Of a DNA stretch of 64,000 nt, positions 1 to 8,541 are shown one piece after another. The notes under the pieces were generated by a model. That model saw nothing but the letters and a program-made list of their open reading frames with translations. It made no database searches and was not told the DNA's origin. The stretch comes from Ornithinimicrobium tianjinense. GTDB taxonomy: Bacteria; Actinomycetota; Actinomycetes; Actinomycetales; Dermatophilaceae. The DNA is taken from NCBI RefSeq assembly GCF_014636495.1, contig NZ_BMEM01000001.1, positions 989,763 through 1,053,762 of the forward strand. The letters are read 5' to 3'. Positions within the stretch are counted from its first letter, which is position 1. Each line of letters opens with the position of its first letter. A program made the position numbers and the translations under genes.

Positions 1-2
1 GC

Positions 3-515
3 CTGGAGCAGGTCTGGTCCGACCACGCGACAGTCCTGGTCAGCGACGGGGGAGCGGTCTTCCGCGGACGCGCCGCCGGCTCGCCGGTCGGCCGCCTCTG
101 GCACCTGCTCTCGATCGCGGCCAACGGCGGGCAGACCACGCGGCTGCGCTGGCTGCGCGCGAGCTTCTCCGCCGGCATCCTGGACGGCGCGACCTGGTCC
201 CTCGAGACCCCCAACACCGTCTCCCCGGTCCCCGGTCACGCGCCGGAGGCGGGCCTCGTGGACGGCTACCCGGCCGGGCTCGTCGCCGCCATCAACCGGG
301 TGCGCACCGACCTCGACGCCTTCACCCCGGATGAGCAGATGGTCCTGGAGCGGCACGGGTATGTCGTCTCCGACGCCTCGGTCCGCCGCCACAGCCCCGC
401 GACGGTCGCGCTCGACGCGCCACTCCAGCCACCCCACCCTCAGGTCGCCGACCTCGACCGGGCCCGCCTCGCGCTGGCCCGCTCGGCGCGGGTGACCGCG
501 CTGGGGCGGCGCTGA
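3..515 (+). CDS. Patatin-like phospholipase family protein, C-terminal part (5' end outside window)
   Basis: Reading frame 3 is open from the first bases of the window to a TGA at 513-515, giving about 170 C-terminal residues. The segment around DGYPAGLVAAINRVRTDLD, followed by a conserved-looking TPDEQMVLERHGY stretch, matches what I recall of the C-terminal region of actinobacterial patatin-like lipid acyl hydrolases; the nucleophile elbow GxSxG would be upstream and cannot be checked. The first ATG/GTG in the frame (about 258) is internal, since coding-like sequence continues upstream of it. Family assignment rests on motif memory only. It ends 79 bp before the response regulator and is probably a separate unit. 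Confidence 0.6.
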   Translation: MEQVWSDHATVLVSDGGAVFRGRAAGSPVGRLWHLLSIAANGGQTTRLRWLRASFSAGILDGATWSLETPNTVSPVPGHAPEAGLVDGYPAGLVAAINRVRTDLDAFTPDEQMVLERHGYVVSDASVRRHSPATVALDAPLQPPHPQVADLDRARLALARSARVTALGRR

Positions 516-594
516 CACGGCATACCACCTCCCTCACAGCAGGCGCACAGCAGGCTCACACCCCGGCCACCGAGTGGCAGGATGAGATGCACCC

Positions 595-1335
595 ATGAGA
601 GCCTCCGCCGCGCCGACACCACCCCGTCTGACCCGCGCAGACGGGTCACCGGTGCGCGTCCTGGTCGTCGACGACGAGGCCCAGCTGGCCGAGCTGCTGT
701 CGATGGCGCTGCGCTACGAGGGGTGGCAGGTCGAGACGGCGGGCAGCGGCGCCGACGCCGTCCGGGTCGCCCGCGAGCTGCGGCCCGACGCGGTGGTGCT
801 CGACATCATGCTCCCGGACCTCGACGGCCTCGAGGTCCTGCGGCGCCTGCGGGCCGACGACCCGGAGATCCCCGTCCTCTTCCTCACCGCCCGTGATGCC
901 GTCGAGGACCGCGTCGCCGGGCTCACCGCGGGTGGGGACGACTACGTGACCAAGCCGTTCAGCCTGGAGGAGGTCGTCGCGCGCTGCCGGGCGCTCATGC
1001 GGCGCACGGCCGTGGTGGCCAGCGGGACGTCCTCGGTGCTCGCCGTCGGCGACCTCACCCTCGACGAGGACGCCCACGAGGTGCGCCGCGGCGGGGAGGA
1101 GATCACGCTCACGGCGACCGAGTTCGAGCTGCTGCGCTACCTCATGCGCAACCCCCGACGCGTCCTGTCCAAGACACAGATCCTCGACCGCGTCTGGCAC
1201 TACGACTTCGGCGGCCAGGCCAACGTGGTGGAGCTCTACGTCTCCTACCTGCGCAAGAAGATCGACGCCGGGCGCGAGCCGATGATCCACACGGTTCGCG
1301 GCGCGGGCTACGTGCTCAAGCCGCCGGCGGGCTGA
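595..1335 (+). CDS. OmpR/PhoB-family response regulator (MprA/TcrA-like)
   Basis: 246 residues with an N-terminal receiver domain (about 20-135) and a C-terminal winged-helix DNA-binding domain (about 150-243). The acidic pocket VVDDE, the phospho-acceptor Asp in LDIMLPD, the switch Thr in FLTARD and the Lys in TKPFS are all present. The effector domain shows TATEFELLRYL and the terminal HTVRGAGYVLK strand typical of the OmpR class. The ATG at 595 gives a 19-residue Pro/Thr-rich extension; a GTG at 652 directly before RVLVVDDE is an alternative start. The sensor kinase begins 4 bp downstream, so the pair is one operon. Signal and regulon are not evident from the sequence. Confidence 0.93.
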   Translation: MRASAAPTPPRLTRADGSPVRVLVVDDEAQLAELLSMALRYEGWQVETAGSGADAVRVARELRPDAVVLDIMLPDLDGLEVLRRLRADDPEIPVLFLTARDAVEDRVAGLTAGGDDYVTKPFSLEEVVARCRALMRRTAVVASGTSSVLAVGDLTLDEDAHEVRRGGEEITLTATEFELLRYLMRNPRRVLSKTQILDRVWHYDFGGQANVVELYVSYLRKKIDAGREPMIHTVRGAGYVLKPPAG

Positions 1336-1339
1336 GCCG

Positions 1340-2836
1340 GTGGCCGCCCGGCGCAGCCGCTCCCTGCGCACCACGATCGTCACCTCGGTGGTGGCGCTCT
1401 TCGCCGTCGTCCTGCTGCTCTCGGCCGGGGTGACGACGCTCCTGCTCCACCGAGCGCTCTACGCCCAGCTCGACGCCGACCTGCGCGCCAGCTCCGAGCG
1501 GGTCGTGGCCGCCATGACGATGGGCATGGGCCACGGCCCGACCGGGATGCACGGCGGACCCGGCAGGCCACCGGGGACCGCGGCCCAGTCGCTGGTGCTG
1601 GTGGCGCAGCCCACCGGCGACGACCTCGAGATCGTCGCCAGCGAGGCCGTCACCCTCGACAACCGGGTCACCGAGCTCTCCGACGCGCAGGCCCGCCGGC
1701 TGCTGGCCGACGCCGACGAGCCGGGGGCCGGCGAGCCCCGCACGGTGACGCCGGGCGACGGACTGGGCCCGCACCGCGTCATGGCCACGAGGGTGGAGGC
1801 CGACGGCAGCGACCTGCTGGTGGTCACCGGCGTGCCGGTCTCGGGCGTCGTCGAGTCCACCCGTCAGGCGGTCCTCATCATGATCCCCGCCGGCCTCCTG
1901 TCGCTGGTGGTCGCCGGGAGCGGCACCGCCTGGCTCGTGCGCCGCAACCTCGCCCCCCTCGACCGGGTCGCGGCCACCGCTCGCCAGGTCTCGGCGCAGC
2001 CGTTGGCCACGGGCGAGGTGGCGCTCGCGGCCCGCGTGCCGGAGGCCGACACCGATCCCGCGACCGAGGTGGGCCAGGTCGGGCTGGCCCTGAACAACCT
2101 GCTGGACACCATGGAGTCCGCCCTGACGGCCCGGCACGAGAGCGAGCAGCGGGTCCGGCAGTTCGTCGCCGACGCCTCCCACGAGCTGCGCACGCCGCTG
2201 TCCTCGATCCGCGGCTACGCCGAGCTGAGCCGTCGCGACCCGGAGGCGGTCCCTGCGGGCGTCAGCCACGCGCTCGGGCGGATCGAGTCGGAGTCGTTGC
2301 GCATGCAGGGCCTGGTCGAGGACCTCCTGCTCCTCGCCCGCCTCGACGCCGGCCGGCCGCTGTCGCACGACGAGGTCGACCTCACGCTGCTGTGCCTGGA
2401 CGCGGTCGGGGACGCCCGGGTCGCGGGGCCGGACCACCGCTGGGAGCTCGCGCTGCCGGAGGAGCCGGTCCTGGTCCGCGGGGACGAGGCTCGCCTGCGG
2501 CAGCTGGTCACCAACCTCCTGGCCAACGCCCGGGTGCACACGCCGGCGGGCACGACGGTCGCGACCAGCGTGCGCCGGGGCACCGAGGGCGTCCGGCTGG
2601 TCGTCGCCGACGACGGACCGGGTGTCCCGGAAGCCTTGCAGGGCAAGGTGTTCGAGAGGTTCACCCGCGGGGACGACTCACGCTCGCGCAGCACCGGCAG
2701 CTCGGGCCTGGGACTGAGCATCGTCGACGCCGTCGCCCGGGCCCACCAGGGGTCGGTCACCCTGGAGTCCTCCCCGGGCCGTACCGTCTTCACCGTGCTG
2801 CTCCCCGTCGACGGTCCGTCCGGGGCGGCGCCGTGA
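1340..2836 (+). CDS. Membrane sensor histidine kinase (MprB/TcrY-like)
   Basis: 498 residues from a GTG start 4 bp after the response regulator. Transmembrane segment 1 is near residues 12-35, an extracytoplasmic sensor region of about 130 residues follows, and segment 2 is near 178-200. A HAMP linker starts at RRNLAPLDRVA. The H-box SHELRTPLSS carries the phospho-accepting His near residue 281. The ATPase domain has the N-box (LLANARVHTP), the G1 box DDGPGVP, an F-box (VFERFTRG) and the G2 box SGLGLSIV. The sensor loop has a Met/His-rich piece (MTMGMGHGPTGMHGG), which could bind a metal, but that is speculation. Its stop codon overlaps the GTG start of the sirtuin gene. Confidence 0.93.
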   Translation: MAARRSRSLRTTIVTSVVALFAVVLLLSAGVTTLLLHRALYAQLDADLRASSERVVAAMTMGMGHGPTGMHGGPGRPPGTAAQSLVLVAQPTGDDLEIVASEAVTLDNRVTELSDAQARRLLADADEPGAGEPRTVTPGDGLGPHRVMATRVEADGSDLLVVTGVPVSGVVESTRQAVLIMIPAGLLSLVVAGSGTAWLVRRNLAPLDRVAATARQVSAQPLATGEVALAARVPEADTDPATEVGQVGLALNNLLDTMESALTARHESEQRVRQFVADASHELRTPLSSIRGYAELSRRDPEAVPAGVSHALGRIESESLRMQGLVEDLLLLARLDAGRPLSHDEVDLTLLCLDAVGDARVAGPDHRWELALPEEPVLVRGDEARLRQLVTNLLANARVHTPAGTTVATSVRRGTEGVRLVVADDGPGVPEALQGKVFERFTRGDDSRSRSTGSSGLGLSIVDAVARAHQGSVTLESSPGRTVFTVLLPVDGPSGAAP

Positions 2837-3729
2837 GCCGCGGCCCGGTGCCCCTCGACCAGACCCTCCCGCCCGACTCGGCCGTGGACGAGGAGGGGTA
2901 TGCCGTGCTCCGTCGCCTCGTCTCCCGGGGCGGGGTGGTCGCGCTCACCGGCGCCGGCATGTCCACCGCGTCCGGGATCCCGGACTACCGCGGGCCAGAC
3001 GGCCAGCGCCGGGTCCAGCCCATGCAGCACGCCGAGTTCGTCGGTTCCGCGCAGGCCCGACAGCGCTACTGGGCCCGCTCGTTCGCCGGCTGGGACAGGT
3101 TCAACGCCGCCCGCCCGAACCCCGCCCACCACGCGGTCGCCCAGCTCCAGCAGCTGGGTGTCCTGGGGCCGGTCGTCACCCAGAACGTCGACGGACTGCA
3201 TCAGCGGGCCGGTGCCGACCAGGTGCTCGAGCTGCACGGGAGCCTGGACCGCGTCACCTGTCTCGACTGCGGCGAGCAGGTCGCACGGGTCGCGGTGCAG
3301 GAGTGGCTCGAGGCGGCCAACCCCGGCTTCCTCGCCAGGCTGGACTCCGGGTCGGCCGGTCAGGTGCGGCCGGACGGTGACGTGGTGGTGGCGGACGACG
3401 CCGTGGCCTCCTTCCGGGCGCCGCGCTGTCTGGTCTGCGGAGGCGACAGTCTCAAGCCCGACGTCGTCTTCTTCGGCGGCTCGGTCCCCAGGCCCGTGGT
3501 CGACCGCGCCTTTGCGACCGTCGAGTCGGCGTCGACCCTGCTCGTGCTGGGCTCCTCGCTGAGGGTGATGAGCGGCTACCGGTTCGTGCGCCGCGCGACG
3601 CGCCTCGGCATACCGGTGGCGGTGGTGACCAGAGGGGAGACGCGAGCGGACGGGGAGCCCACCGTCCAGCTGGACAGCCTCCTGGGTGACGTTCTTCCTC
3701 GGCTCGTCGCCGACCTCGCGGGTGCCTGA
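2833..3729 (+). CDS. Sir2-family NAD-dependent protein deacetylase (sirtuin)
   Basis: 298 residues from the GTG at 2833, which overlaps the kinase stop by 4 bp (GTGA). Sirtuin signatures are intact: the NAD-binding GAGMSTASGIPDYRG, TQNVDGLHQRAG, the catalytic His in ELHGSLD, two CxxC pairs for structural zinc (CLDCG and CLVCG), KPDVVFFG and LGSSLRV. The class removes acyl groups from lysines using NAD+. Length is typical. Translational coupling to the two-component system suggests co-expression, but nothing shows a functional link. A longer open frame runs upstream but overlaps the kinase and is not coding. Confidence 0.93.
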   Translation: MSRGPVPLDQTLPPDSAVDEEGYAVLRRLVSRGGVVALTGAGMSTASGIPDYRGPDGQRRVQPMQHAEFVGSAQARQRYWARSFAGWDRFNAARPNPAHHAVAQLQQLGVLGPVVTQNVDGLHQRAGADQVLELHGSLDRVTCLDCGEQVARVAVQEWLEAANPGFLARLDSGSAGQVRPDGDVVVADDAVASFRAPRCLVCGGDSLKPDVVFFGGSVPRPVVDRAFATVESASTLLVLGSSLRVMSGYRFVRRATRLGIPVAVVTRGETRADGEPTVQLDSLLGDVLPRLVADLAGA

Positions 3730-3821
3730 CCAAGCCGTGACTGTGCTTGCCCGCCACGGACGCGTGTGGTGCACTGGCGCAGACGCGGCACGGCGGCGTG
3801 TCGCGCCCAGGAGGAGAAGAC

Positions 3822-4154
3822 GTGATCTCTCAGGAGCAGCTGAACAGGCTCTACGACGCCGAGGTGCTTGATCAGGACGGCGAGCGGATCGGGGCCCTCG
3901 GCGAGGTCTACCTCGACAACCGCACCGGTGACCCTGCCTGGCTGACGGTGCGAGCAGGCTGGTTCGGTGGGCGCAAGGTCTTCGTGCCGCTGGCGACGGC
4001 CGAGGTGCGGGACGGGCAGATCCAGGTGCCGTACAGCCTCGAGAAGGTCAAGGGCGCTCCCGACGTCGTGGCGGACGGCCACGTGTCCGAGGGCGACGAG
4101 CAGGACCTCTACACCTACTACCGCGTCCAGGACGGGCCGGCTCCCTCGGCCTGA
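3822..4154 (+). CDS. PRC-barrel domain protein
   Basis: 110 residues. The GTG at 3822 is preceded by a strong Shine-Dalgarno run (AGGAGGAG around 3809), so the longer frame from 3747 is rejected. One PRC-barrel-like domain covers about residues 5-80: YDAEVLDQDGERIGALGEVYLD, DPAWLTVRAGWFG and KVFVPL form the usual small beta-barrel. The C-terminal part contains an acidic EGDEQDLYTYYR segment of the type seen in actinobacterial PRC proteins. Function is unknown; such proteins are often stress-linked. The gene stands alone and is followed at once by a strong hairpin terminator. Confidence 0.85.
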   Translation: MISQEQLNRLYDAEVLDQDGERIGALGEVYLDNRTGDPAWLTVRAGWFGGRKVFVPLATAEVRDGQIQVPYSLEKVKGAPDVVADGHVSEGDEQDLYTYYRVQDGPAPSA

Positions 4155-4160
4155 ACGCAG

Positions 4161-4196
4161 CACAGCGCCGCCCCGGTCGAGTGGGGCGGCGCTGTG
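4161..4196. terminator. Bidirectional hairpin terminator between PRC-barrel gene and lexA
   Basis: A perfect 14-bp inverted repeat, CACAGCGCCGCCCC (4161-4174) and GGGGCGGCGCTGTG (4183-4196), separated by an 8-nt loop. It starts 6 bp after the PRC-barrel stop and lies about 50 bp beyond the convergent lexA stop, so it can serve both genes. There is no U-tract, as is usual in high-GC actinobacteria. Confidence 0.85.
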
Positions 4197-4248
4197 GGTC
4201 ACGGACGTCCCGCCGGAGGCAGCCGGCGTGCAGGACGGCCCGCCTGGG

Positions 4249-4974
4249 TCACACGCGGCGCAGGACCGCCGTGACCTTGCCCAGGATGACGGCGTGGTCC
4301 CCGTCGATCGGCTCGTAGGCCGGGTTGTGCGGCATGAGCCACACCTTGTCGGTGCGCTTCTTGTAGGTCTTGACGGTCGCCTCGTTGTCGAGCATCGCAG
4401 CCACGATGTCGCCGCTGACGGCGGTGGGCTGGCGGCGCACGACCACCCAGTCACCGTCGCAGATGGCCGCGTCGATCATGGAGTCACCGACCACCTTGAG
4501 CAGGAACAGCTCGCCGTCGCCCACGATCTGACGGGGCAGGGGGAAGACGTCCTCGACGGCCTCCTCAGCCAGGATCGGCCCACCTGCGGCGATGCGGCCG
4601 ACGACCGGCACGTAGGACGCCTCGGGGCGGGCGTCACCGATGCCGGTCTCGTCGTAGACGTCCGCGTTGCTGGGGGCCTCCGGGGAGGTGTCCTCGCCAC
4701 GGCGGTAGCCGACGCCGTCCCGGCCGGGGGAGACGACCTCGATGGCGCGGGGCCGGTTGGGGTCGCGGCGGAGGTAGCCCTTGCGCTCCAGCATCTTCAG
4801 CTGGTGGGCGACCGAGCTCGGTGAGGTCAGACCCACCGCCTCACCGATCTCGCGCAGGCTGGGCGGGTAGCCCCTGGCGTCCACAGAGTCGCGGATGACG
4901 TCGAGCACACGCCGCTGTCGGTTGGTCAGCTGCGCGCCGCCGTCGCGGTCGGGAAGCTCGTGGATCGTGGCCAT
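4249..4974 (-). CDS. lexA: SOS repressor LexA
   Basis: 241 residues. The N-terminal winged helix (about 15-80) has the LexA signature [20 protein letters not shown], with [20 protein letters not shown] as recognition helix region. The hinge contains the self-cleavage bond in VGRIAAGGP (Ala-Gly). The C-terminal peptidase domain carries the catalytic Ser in [10 protein letters not shown] and the Lys in ATVKTYKK. It represses DNA-damage genes and is inactivated by RecA-stimulated autoproteolysis. Two SOS-box-like operators lie in the divergent intergenic region, consistent with autoregulation and control of the neighbouring LysM gene. Confidence 0.97.
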   Translation of the reverse strand: MATIHELPDRDGGAQLTNRQRRVLDVIRDSVDARGYPPSLREIGEAVGLTSPSSVAHQLKMLERKGYLRRDPNRPRAIEVVSPGRDGVGYRRGEDTSPEAPSNADVYDETGIGDARPEASYVPVVGRIAAGGPILAEEAVEDVFPLPRQIVGDGELFLLKVVGDSMIDAAICDGDWVVVRRQPTAVSGDIVAAMLDNEATVKTYKKRTDKVWLMPHNPAYEPIDGDHAVILGKVTAVLRRV

Positions 4975-5116
4975 CTCCGCGTCTCCGTCTCTCGTCTGGT
5001 CCGGTCCGGCCGGCCTGTCCGGCAGGTGTGTCAGGCAGGTGTCTCAGGCAGGTCTGTCGGTGCTCGGTGATTCAGTTCCCGACATGACCTCAGCGTACGG
5101 CGAGCGCCTCGCCCGC

Positions 5117-5132
5117 ACAAACATCTGTTCGA
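5117..5132. promoter_or_regulatory. SOS (LexA) box 1, lexA side
   Basis: ACAAACATCTGTTCGA matches the Gram-positive/actinobacterial SOS consensus CGAACATATGTTCG in its 14-bp core with two mismatches. It lies about 145 bp upstream of the lexA start and about 90 bp upstream of the LysM gene. Confidence 0.75.
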
Positions 5133-5185
5133 CCGGCGTGTCGACAGATGCGTACGATCGTGCTATCAATAGGACAAGCGTCCGA

Positions 5186-5201
5186 TCGAACGCGCGTCCG
5201 A
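5186..5201. promoter_or_regulatory. SOS (LexA) box 2, LysM-gene side
   Basis: TCGAACGCGCGTCCGA has both half-sites of the actinobacterial LexA operator (TCGAAC and GTTCGA) with a single mismatch. It ends 17 bp before the LysM-protein ATG, where bound LexA would block transcription start. A -10-like GCTATCAAT lies just upstream (about 5162-5170). Confidence 0.75.
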
Positions 5202-5218
5202 AGTTCAGGAGGAGCACC

Positions 5219-5623
5219 ATGAGCACCCTCGCAGTGAGCACCCTCGCAGTGCAGACCCAGGGCATCACCCTGGCTCCGGCCCGGAGCGGCCGTGGTCGGC
5301 GTGACCACCTGCGCCTCGTGGGCGAGCAGGAGCGCGCGCCGCGTCCGGCCGCGCTGCGCCTGACGCGTCGCGGCCGTCTCGCGCTCGCGAGCAGCCTCGC
5401 GCTCGTCCTCGCTCTGACGGTGGCCCTGGTCGTGAGCGCCCTCAGCCCGGCCGGTGCCAGCTCGGCGGTCGTCGTGGAGCCAGGGATGACCCTGACCCAC
5501 ATCGCGCAGGAGTACCTGCCCGACGTGCCCCTGAGCCAGGCCGTCAGCGACATCCAGCGAGCCAACCGGCTGAGCACCACGAGCATCGCCGTGGGGCAGG
5601 AGCTAGTGATCCCCGGCCGCTGA
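5219..5623 (+). CDS. Small LysM membrane protein, probable SOS-induced division suppressor (YneA/DivS-like)
   Basis: 134 residues from the ATG at 5219, preceded by a good ribosome site (AGGAGGAG). The N-terminal 50 residues are Arg-rich and cytoplasmic, one transmembrane helix covers about 52-78 (LALASSLALVLALTVALVVS), and a LysM domain fills the rest (VEPGMTLTHIAQEYLP to VGQELVIPG). A short single-span LysM protein divergent from lexA is the known setting of YneA in Bacillus; functionally similar DivS sits beside lexA in Corynebacterium. The SOS box near its start supports LexA control. The tandem start MSTLAVSTLAV comes from a 15-bp direct repeat. Division inhibition is inferred from context, not shown by sequence. 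Confidence 0.85.
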   Translation: MSTLAVSTLAVQTQGITLAPARSGRGRRDHLRLVGEQERAPRPAALRLTRRGRLALASSLALVLALTVALVVSALSPAGASSAVVVEPGMTLTHIAQEYLPDVPLSQAVSDIQRANRLSTTSIAVGQELVIPGR

Positions 5624-5670
5624 GCGCCAGGGCCGTCCAGGGTGACGGTCGTGCGGTCCTGCCAGCGACG

Positions 5671-6237
5671 TCAGCCAGTCGGCTCGTCGGCGTGGATGGC
5701 CGTCCAGACGACGGGCAGCTGCTCCGACGGGATGAAGTAGCCGCTCAGGTGCGGGTCGAACATGAGCCCCGCGATCTCCGCGGCCGTGTACGCCTCGGCC
5801 GAGCGGACGACCTCCTCGGGGGCCAGAGCGATCGCTCGCAGGTCCTCCGAGGGGGAGATCATCCCGTTCTGGACGGCGAAGTGACGTGCGCGCTCGGCGT
5901 TGGTGAAGGTCATCAGCATGAGCTGGCCGTCGATGGAGGCGGCGGCCGGGGACTCCCGACCCTGCTCTCCGACCGCCACGAACCACCACTGGGGCAGGGC
6001 CATGGTGGCCCGCCACAGCTCGGTCATCCCGGCGTGGTCCTCGGGTCCCTCGACGCGGGCCGCGAGCAGGTCGGTCTCGGTCTCCGCCGGGGGCAGCAGA
6101 GGGTCGACGGCGACCTCGGTCGGCTGGGTGGCTGACGACGTCGGCTCGGACGCCGGCTCGGGGCGCACGCCCTCGTAGATCGAGGGCGCCGGCTCGGGCC
6201 CGTCGTCCTGGAACGGCACGTCCGTGGGGGTGGTCAT
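5671..6237 (-). CDS. SseB-like N-terminal domain protein
   Basis: 188 residues if translation starts at MTTPTDVPF (6237); an upstream ATG at 6255 would add six residues. The first 65 residues are Pro/Glu/Thr-rich and probably disordered. The rest (ATMALPQWWFVAVGE, GQLMLMTFTNAERARHF, GLMFDPHLSGYFIP) resembles the SseB N-terminal fold found in many actinobacterial proteins of unknown role. No signal peptide or membrane segment is seen. It is convergent with the LysM gene and divergent from recQ, so it is probably monocistronic. Confidence 0.6.
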   Translation of the reverse strand: MTTPTDVPFQDDGPEPAPSIYEGVRPEPASEPTSSATQPTEVAVDPLLPPAETETDLLAARVEGPEDHAGMTELWRATMALPQWWFVAVGEQGRESPAAASIDGQLMLMTFTNAERARHFAVQNGMISPSEDLRAIALAPEEVVRSAEAYTAAEIAGLMFDPHLSGYFIPSEQLPVVWTAIHADEPTG

Positions 6238-6332
6238 CCCCCTATCGGACCACATCGCGGCCTGCAGGGGCCATCCGAGCCCGCTGTGGACGAGCGTGCC
6301 GGTGTGTGGGTGCGGGCGGTTACGGTCGACCT

Positions 6333-8516
6333 ATGACGAGCCTCACCCAGGACGCGACCGACGCCACGCCCGAGACGGTGGAGTCGGCCCGCCGGGCGCT
6401 GCGCCGCCTCGTGGGTCGCCCGGACGCGGACTTCCGCGACGGCCAGCTCGAGGCCGTCCTGGCCCTGGTGGAGCAGCGGTCCCGCGTGCTGGTCGTGCAG
6501 CGGACGGGCTGGGGCAAGTCGGCGGTCTACTTCGTCGCCACCGCGCTGCGCCGCGCTGCCGGAGCGGGCCCGACGGTCATCGTCTCGCCTCTGCTCGCGC
6601 TGATGCGCGACCAGATCGCGGCCGCCGCGAGGGCGGGGGTGCGGGCCGTGACGATGAACTCCGCGAACGCCACGGACTGGGACGACGTGCGCGCCGCGCT
6701 GGCGGCCGACGAGGTGGACGTCCTGCTGGTCAGCCCCGAGCGGCTCAACAACCCGCGCTTCCGAGACGAGCAGCTGCCCGACCTCGCGGGGCGGTGCGGG
6801 CTGCTCGTCGTGGACGAGGCCCACTGCATCAGCGACTGGGGGCACGACTTCCGCCCGGACTACCGGCGGATCCGCACGCTGCTCGAGACCCTGCCCGAGG
6901 GCACCCCCGTGCTGGCCACGACGGCCACCGCCAACGAGCGCGTCGTCGCCGACGTCGTGGAGCAGCTCGGTGCCGGAGGCGCGTCGGTCGCGACGATCCG
7001 CGGCCCGCTGGCCCGGGCCTCGCTGCGGCTGGGGGTGCTGCCCCGGCTCACGCCCGAGCAGCGTCTGGGCTGGATCGTGGCGCACCTGGGCTCGCTGCCG
7101 GGCAGCGGGATCATCTACTGCCTCACGGTGTCCGCCGCCGAGGACGTGGCGGCCGCCCTCCGCAGCGCCGGGCACGAGGTCGCCTCCTACACCGGGCGCA
7201 CCGACCCGGAGGAGCGCGAGCGCCTGGAGGCCGCCCTGCGGGACAACAGGGTCAAGGCGCTCGTGGCCACCAGCGCGCTGGGCATGGGCTTTGACAAGCC
7301 GGACCTCGGTTTCGTCGTCCACCTGGGGGCGCCGAGCTCGCCGGTGGCCTACTACCAGCAGGTGGGCCGGGCCGGACGCGCCACCGAGCGGGCCGACGTC
7401 CTGCTGCTCCCCGGCTCGGAGGACCGGGAGATCTGGTCCTACTTCGCCACGGTCTCGATGCCCCGCCAGGACCAGGCGGACGCGGTGCTGCGCGCGCTCG
7501 CGGAGTCCGACCGGCCGCTCTCGACCCCCGCTCTCGAGACGATCGTCGACGTGCGCCGGACCCGCCTCGAGCTGCTGCTGAAGGTGCTCGACGTCGACGG
7601 TGCGGTCGAGAAGGTGCAGGGCGGGTGGCGGGCCACCGGGCAGCCGTGGTCCTACGACCGCGAGCGCTACGGCCGCGTGGCCGACGCCCGCGTGCGCGAG
7701 GCCGAGCTGATGACCACCTACCAGACGACCACCGGCTGCCGGATGGCCTTCCTGCAGGAGTGCCTGGACGACGACACGGCGACCGCCTGCGGACGGTGCG
7801 ACAGGTGCGCTGGGGCGTGGTACCCCACGGACATCCCGGAGGCCGCGGTCGGGGCGGCCCGCCAGACGCTCGCGGCGGTCGGTGTGCCTCTCGACCCACG
7901 CTCCCAGTGGCCGACCGGCATGCCCCGCCTGGGCGTCGACGTCAAGGGACGCATCCCGGCCGGCGAGCTGGCCGAGGAGGGCCGGGCGCTCGCTCGTCTG
8001 TCGGACCTCGGGTGGGGGCAGCGTCTCCGTGCCGTCCTGGCCGACGGCACCTCGCGGGTCGTCGACCCGGACGACCCCGAGCGGGGGATGGCGCACGGTG
8101 CGCCCGTCCCCGACGAGGTGATCCGCGGTGTGGTCCAGGTGCTGGCCACGTGGGGCTGGGCTCAGCGTCCGGTCGGTGTGGTGGCCATGCCGTCGCGTCA
8201 CCGTCCGGCGGTCACCGGCTCCCTGGCCGAGCAGATCAGCACGATCGGCAGGCTGCCGCTGCTCGGGCGGCTGGACTACCTGCACGGCGGCCCGGTCGGT
8301 GACTCCGGCGGCAACAGCGCCTTCCGCCTCGCGAACGTCTGGGGCCGGATCGGTGTCGGACCCGGGCTCGCCGAGGCCCTGCGGCAGACCCGCGGGCCGG
8401 TGCTGCTCGTCGACGACACGGCTGACTCGCGGTGGACCCTCACCGTCGCGGCCCGGGAGCTGCGCCGCGCGGGTGCGGAGGCGGTGCTGCCGCTCGTCCT
8501 CGCCGTCGAGGCTTAG
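6333..8516 (+). CDS. RecQ-type DNA helicase with C-terminal phosphoribosyltransferase-like domain
   Basis: 727 residues from the ATG at 6333. RecQ-family SF2 helicase motifs are in order: motif I QRTGWGKSAVYF (Trp replaces the usual Gly in TGGGKS), DEAH box VVDEAHCISDWGHDF, TATAN, GMGFDKPDL and YYQQVGRAGRA. A RecQ zinc-binding region follows (CRMAFLQECLDDDTATACGRCDRC, Cys spaced as in RecQ). Instead of an HRDC domain, the C-terminal 200 residues end in VLLVDDTADSRWT, which looks like the PRPP-binding loop of phosphoribosyltransferases. It probably unwinds DNA in repair; the role of the tail is unknown. It is a single gene with a short hairpin after it. Confidence 0.9.
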   Translation: MTSLTQDATDATPETVESARRALRRLVGRPDADFRDGQLEAVLALVEQRSRVLVVQRTGWGKSAVYFVATALRRAAGAGPTVIVSPLLALMRDQIAAAARAGVRAVTMNSANATDWDDVRAALAADEVDVLLVSPERLNNPRFRDEQLPDLAGRCGLLVVDEAHCISDWGHDFRPDYRRIRTLLETLPEGTPVLATTATANERVVADVVEQLGAGGASVATIRGPLARASLRLGVLPRLTPEQRLGWIVAHLGSLPGSGIIYCLTVSAAEDVAAALRSAGHEVASYTGRTDPEERERLEAALRDNRVKALVATSALGMGFDKPDLGFVVHLGAPSSPVAYYQQVGRAGRATERADVLLLPGSEDREIWSYFATVSMPRQDQADAVLRALAESDRPLSTPALETIVDVRRTRLELLLKVLDVDGAVEKVQGGWRATGQPWSYDRERYGRVADARVREAELMTTYQTTTGCRMAFLQECLDDDTATACGRCDRCAGAWYPTDIPEAAVGAARQTLAAVGVPLDPRSQWPTGMPRLGVDVKGRIPAGELAEEGRALARLSDLGWGQRLRAVLADGTSRVVDPDDPERGMAHGAPVPDEVIRGVVQVLATWGWAQRPVGVVAMPSRHRPAVTGSLAEQISTIGRLPLLGRLDYLHGGPVGDSGGNSAFRLANVWGRIGVGPGLAEALRQTRGPVLLVDDTADSRWTLTVAARELRRAGAEAVLPLVLAVEA

Positions 8517-8526
8517 GTCCTCGCTG

Positions 8527-8540
8527 GCCCCGTTCGGGGC
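8527..8540. terminator. Short hairpin between convergent recQ and the PadR-associated gene
   Basis: GCCCC-GTTC-GGGGC forms a 5-bp GC stem with a tetraloop directly between two convergent stop codons. It is short, so its activity as terminator is uncertain. Confidence 0.35.
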
Positions 8541-8541
8541 G

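Noticed and set aside
646..1383. Long minus-strand open frame opposite the response regulator
   Set aside because: Low-complexity Arg/Val-rich translation typical of antisense frames in high-GC DNA; the plus strand has complete receiver and HTH motifs.
6234..8285. 683-codon minus-strand frame opposite recQ
   Set aside because: Antisense shadow of a gene with complete helicase motifs.
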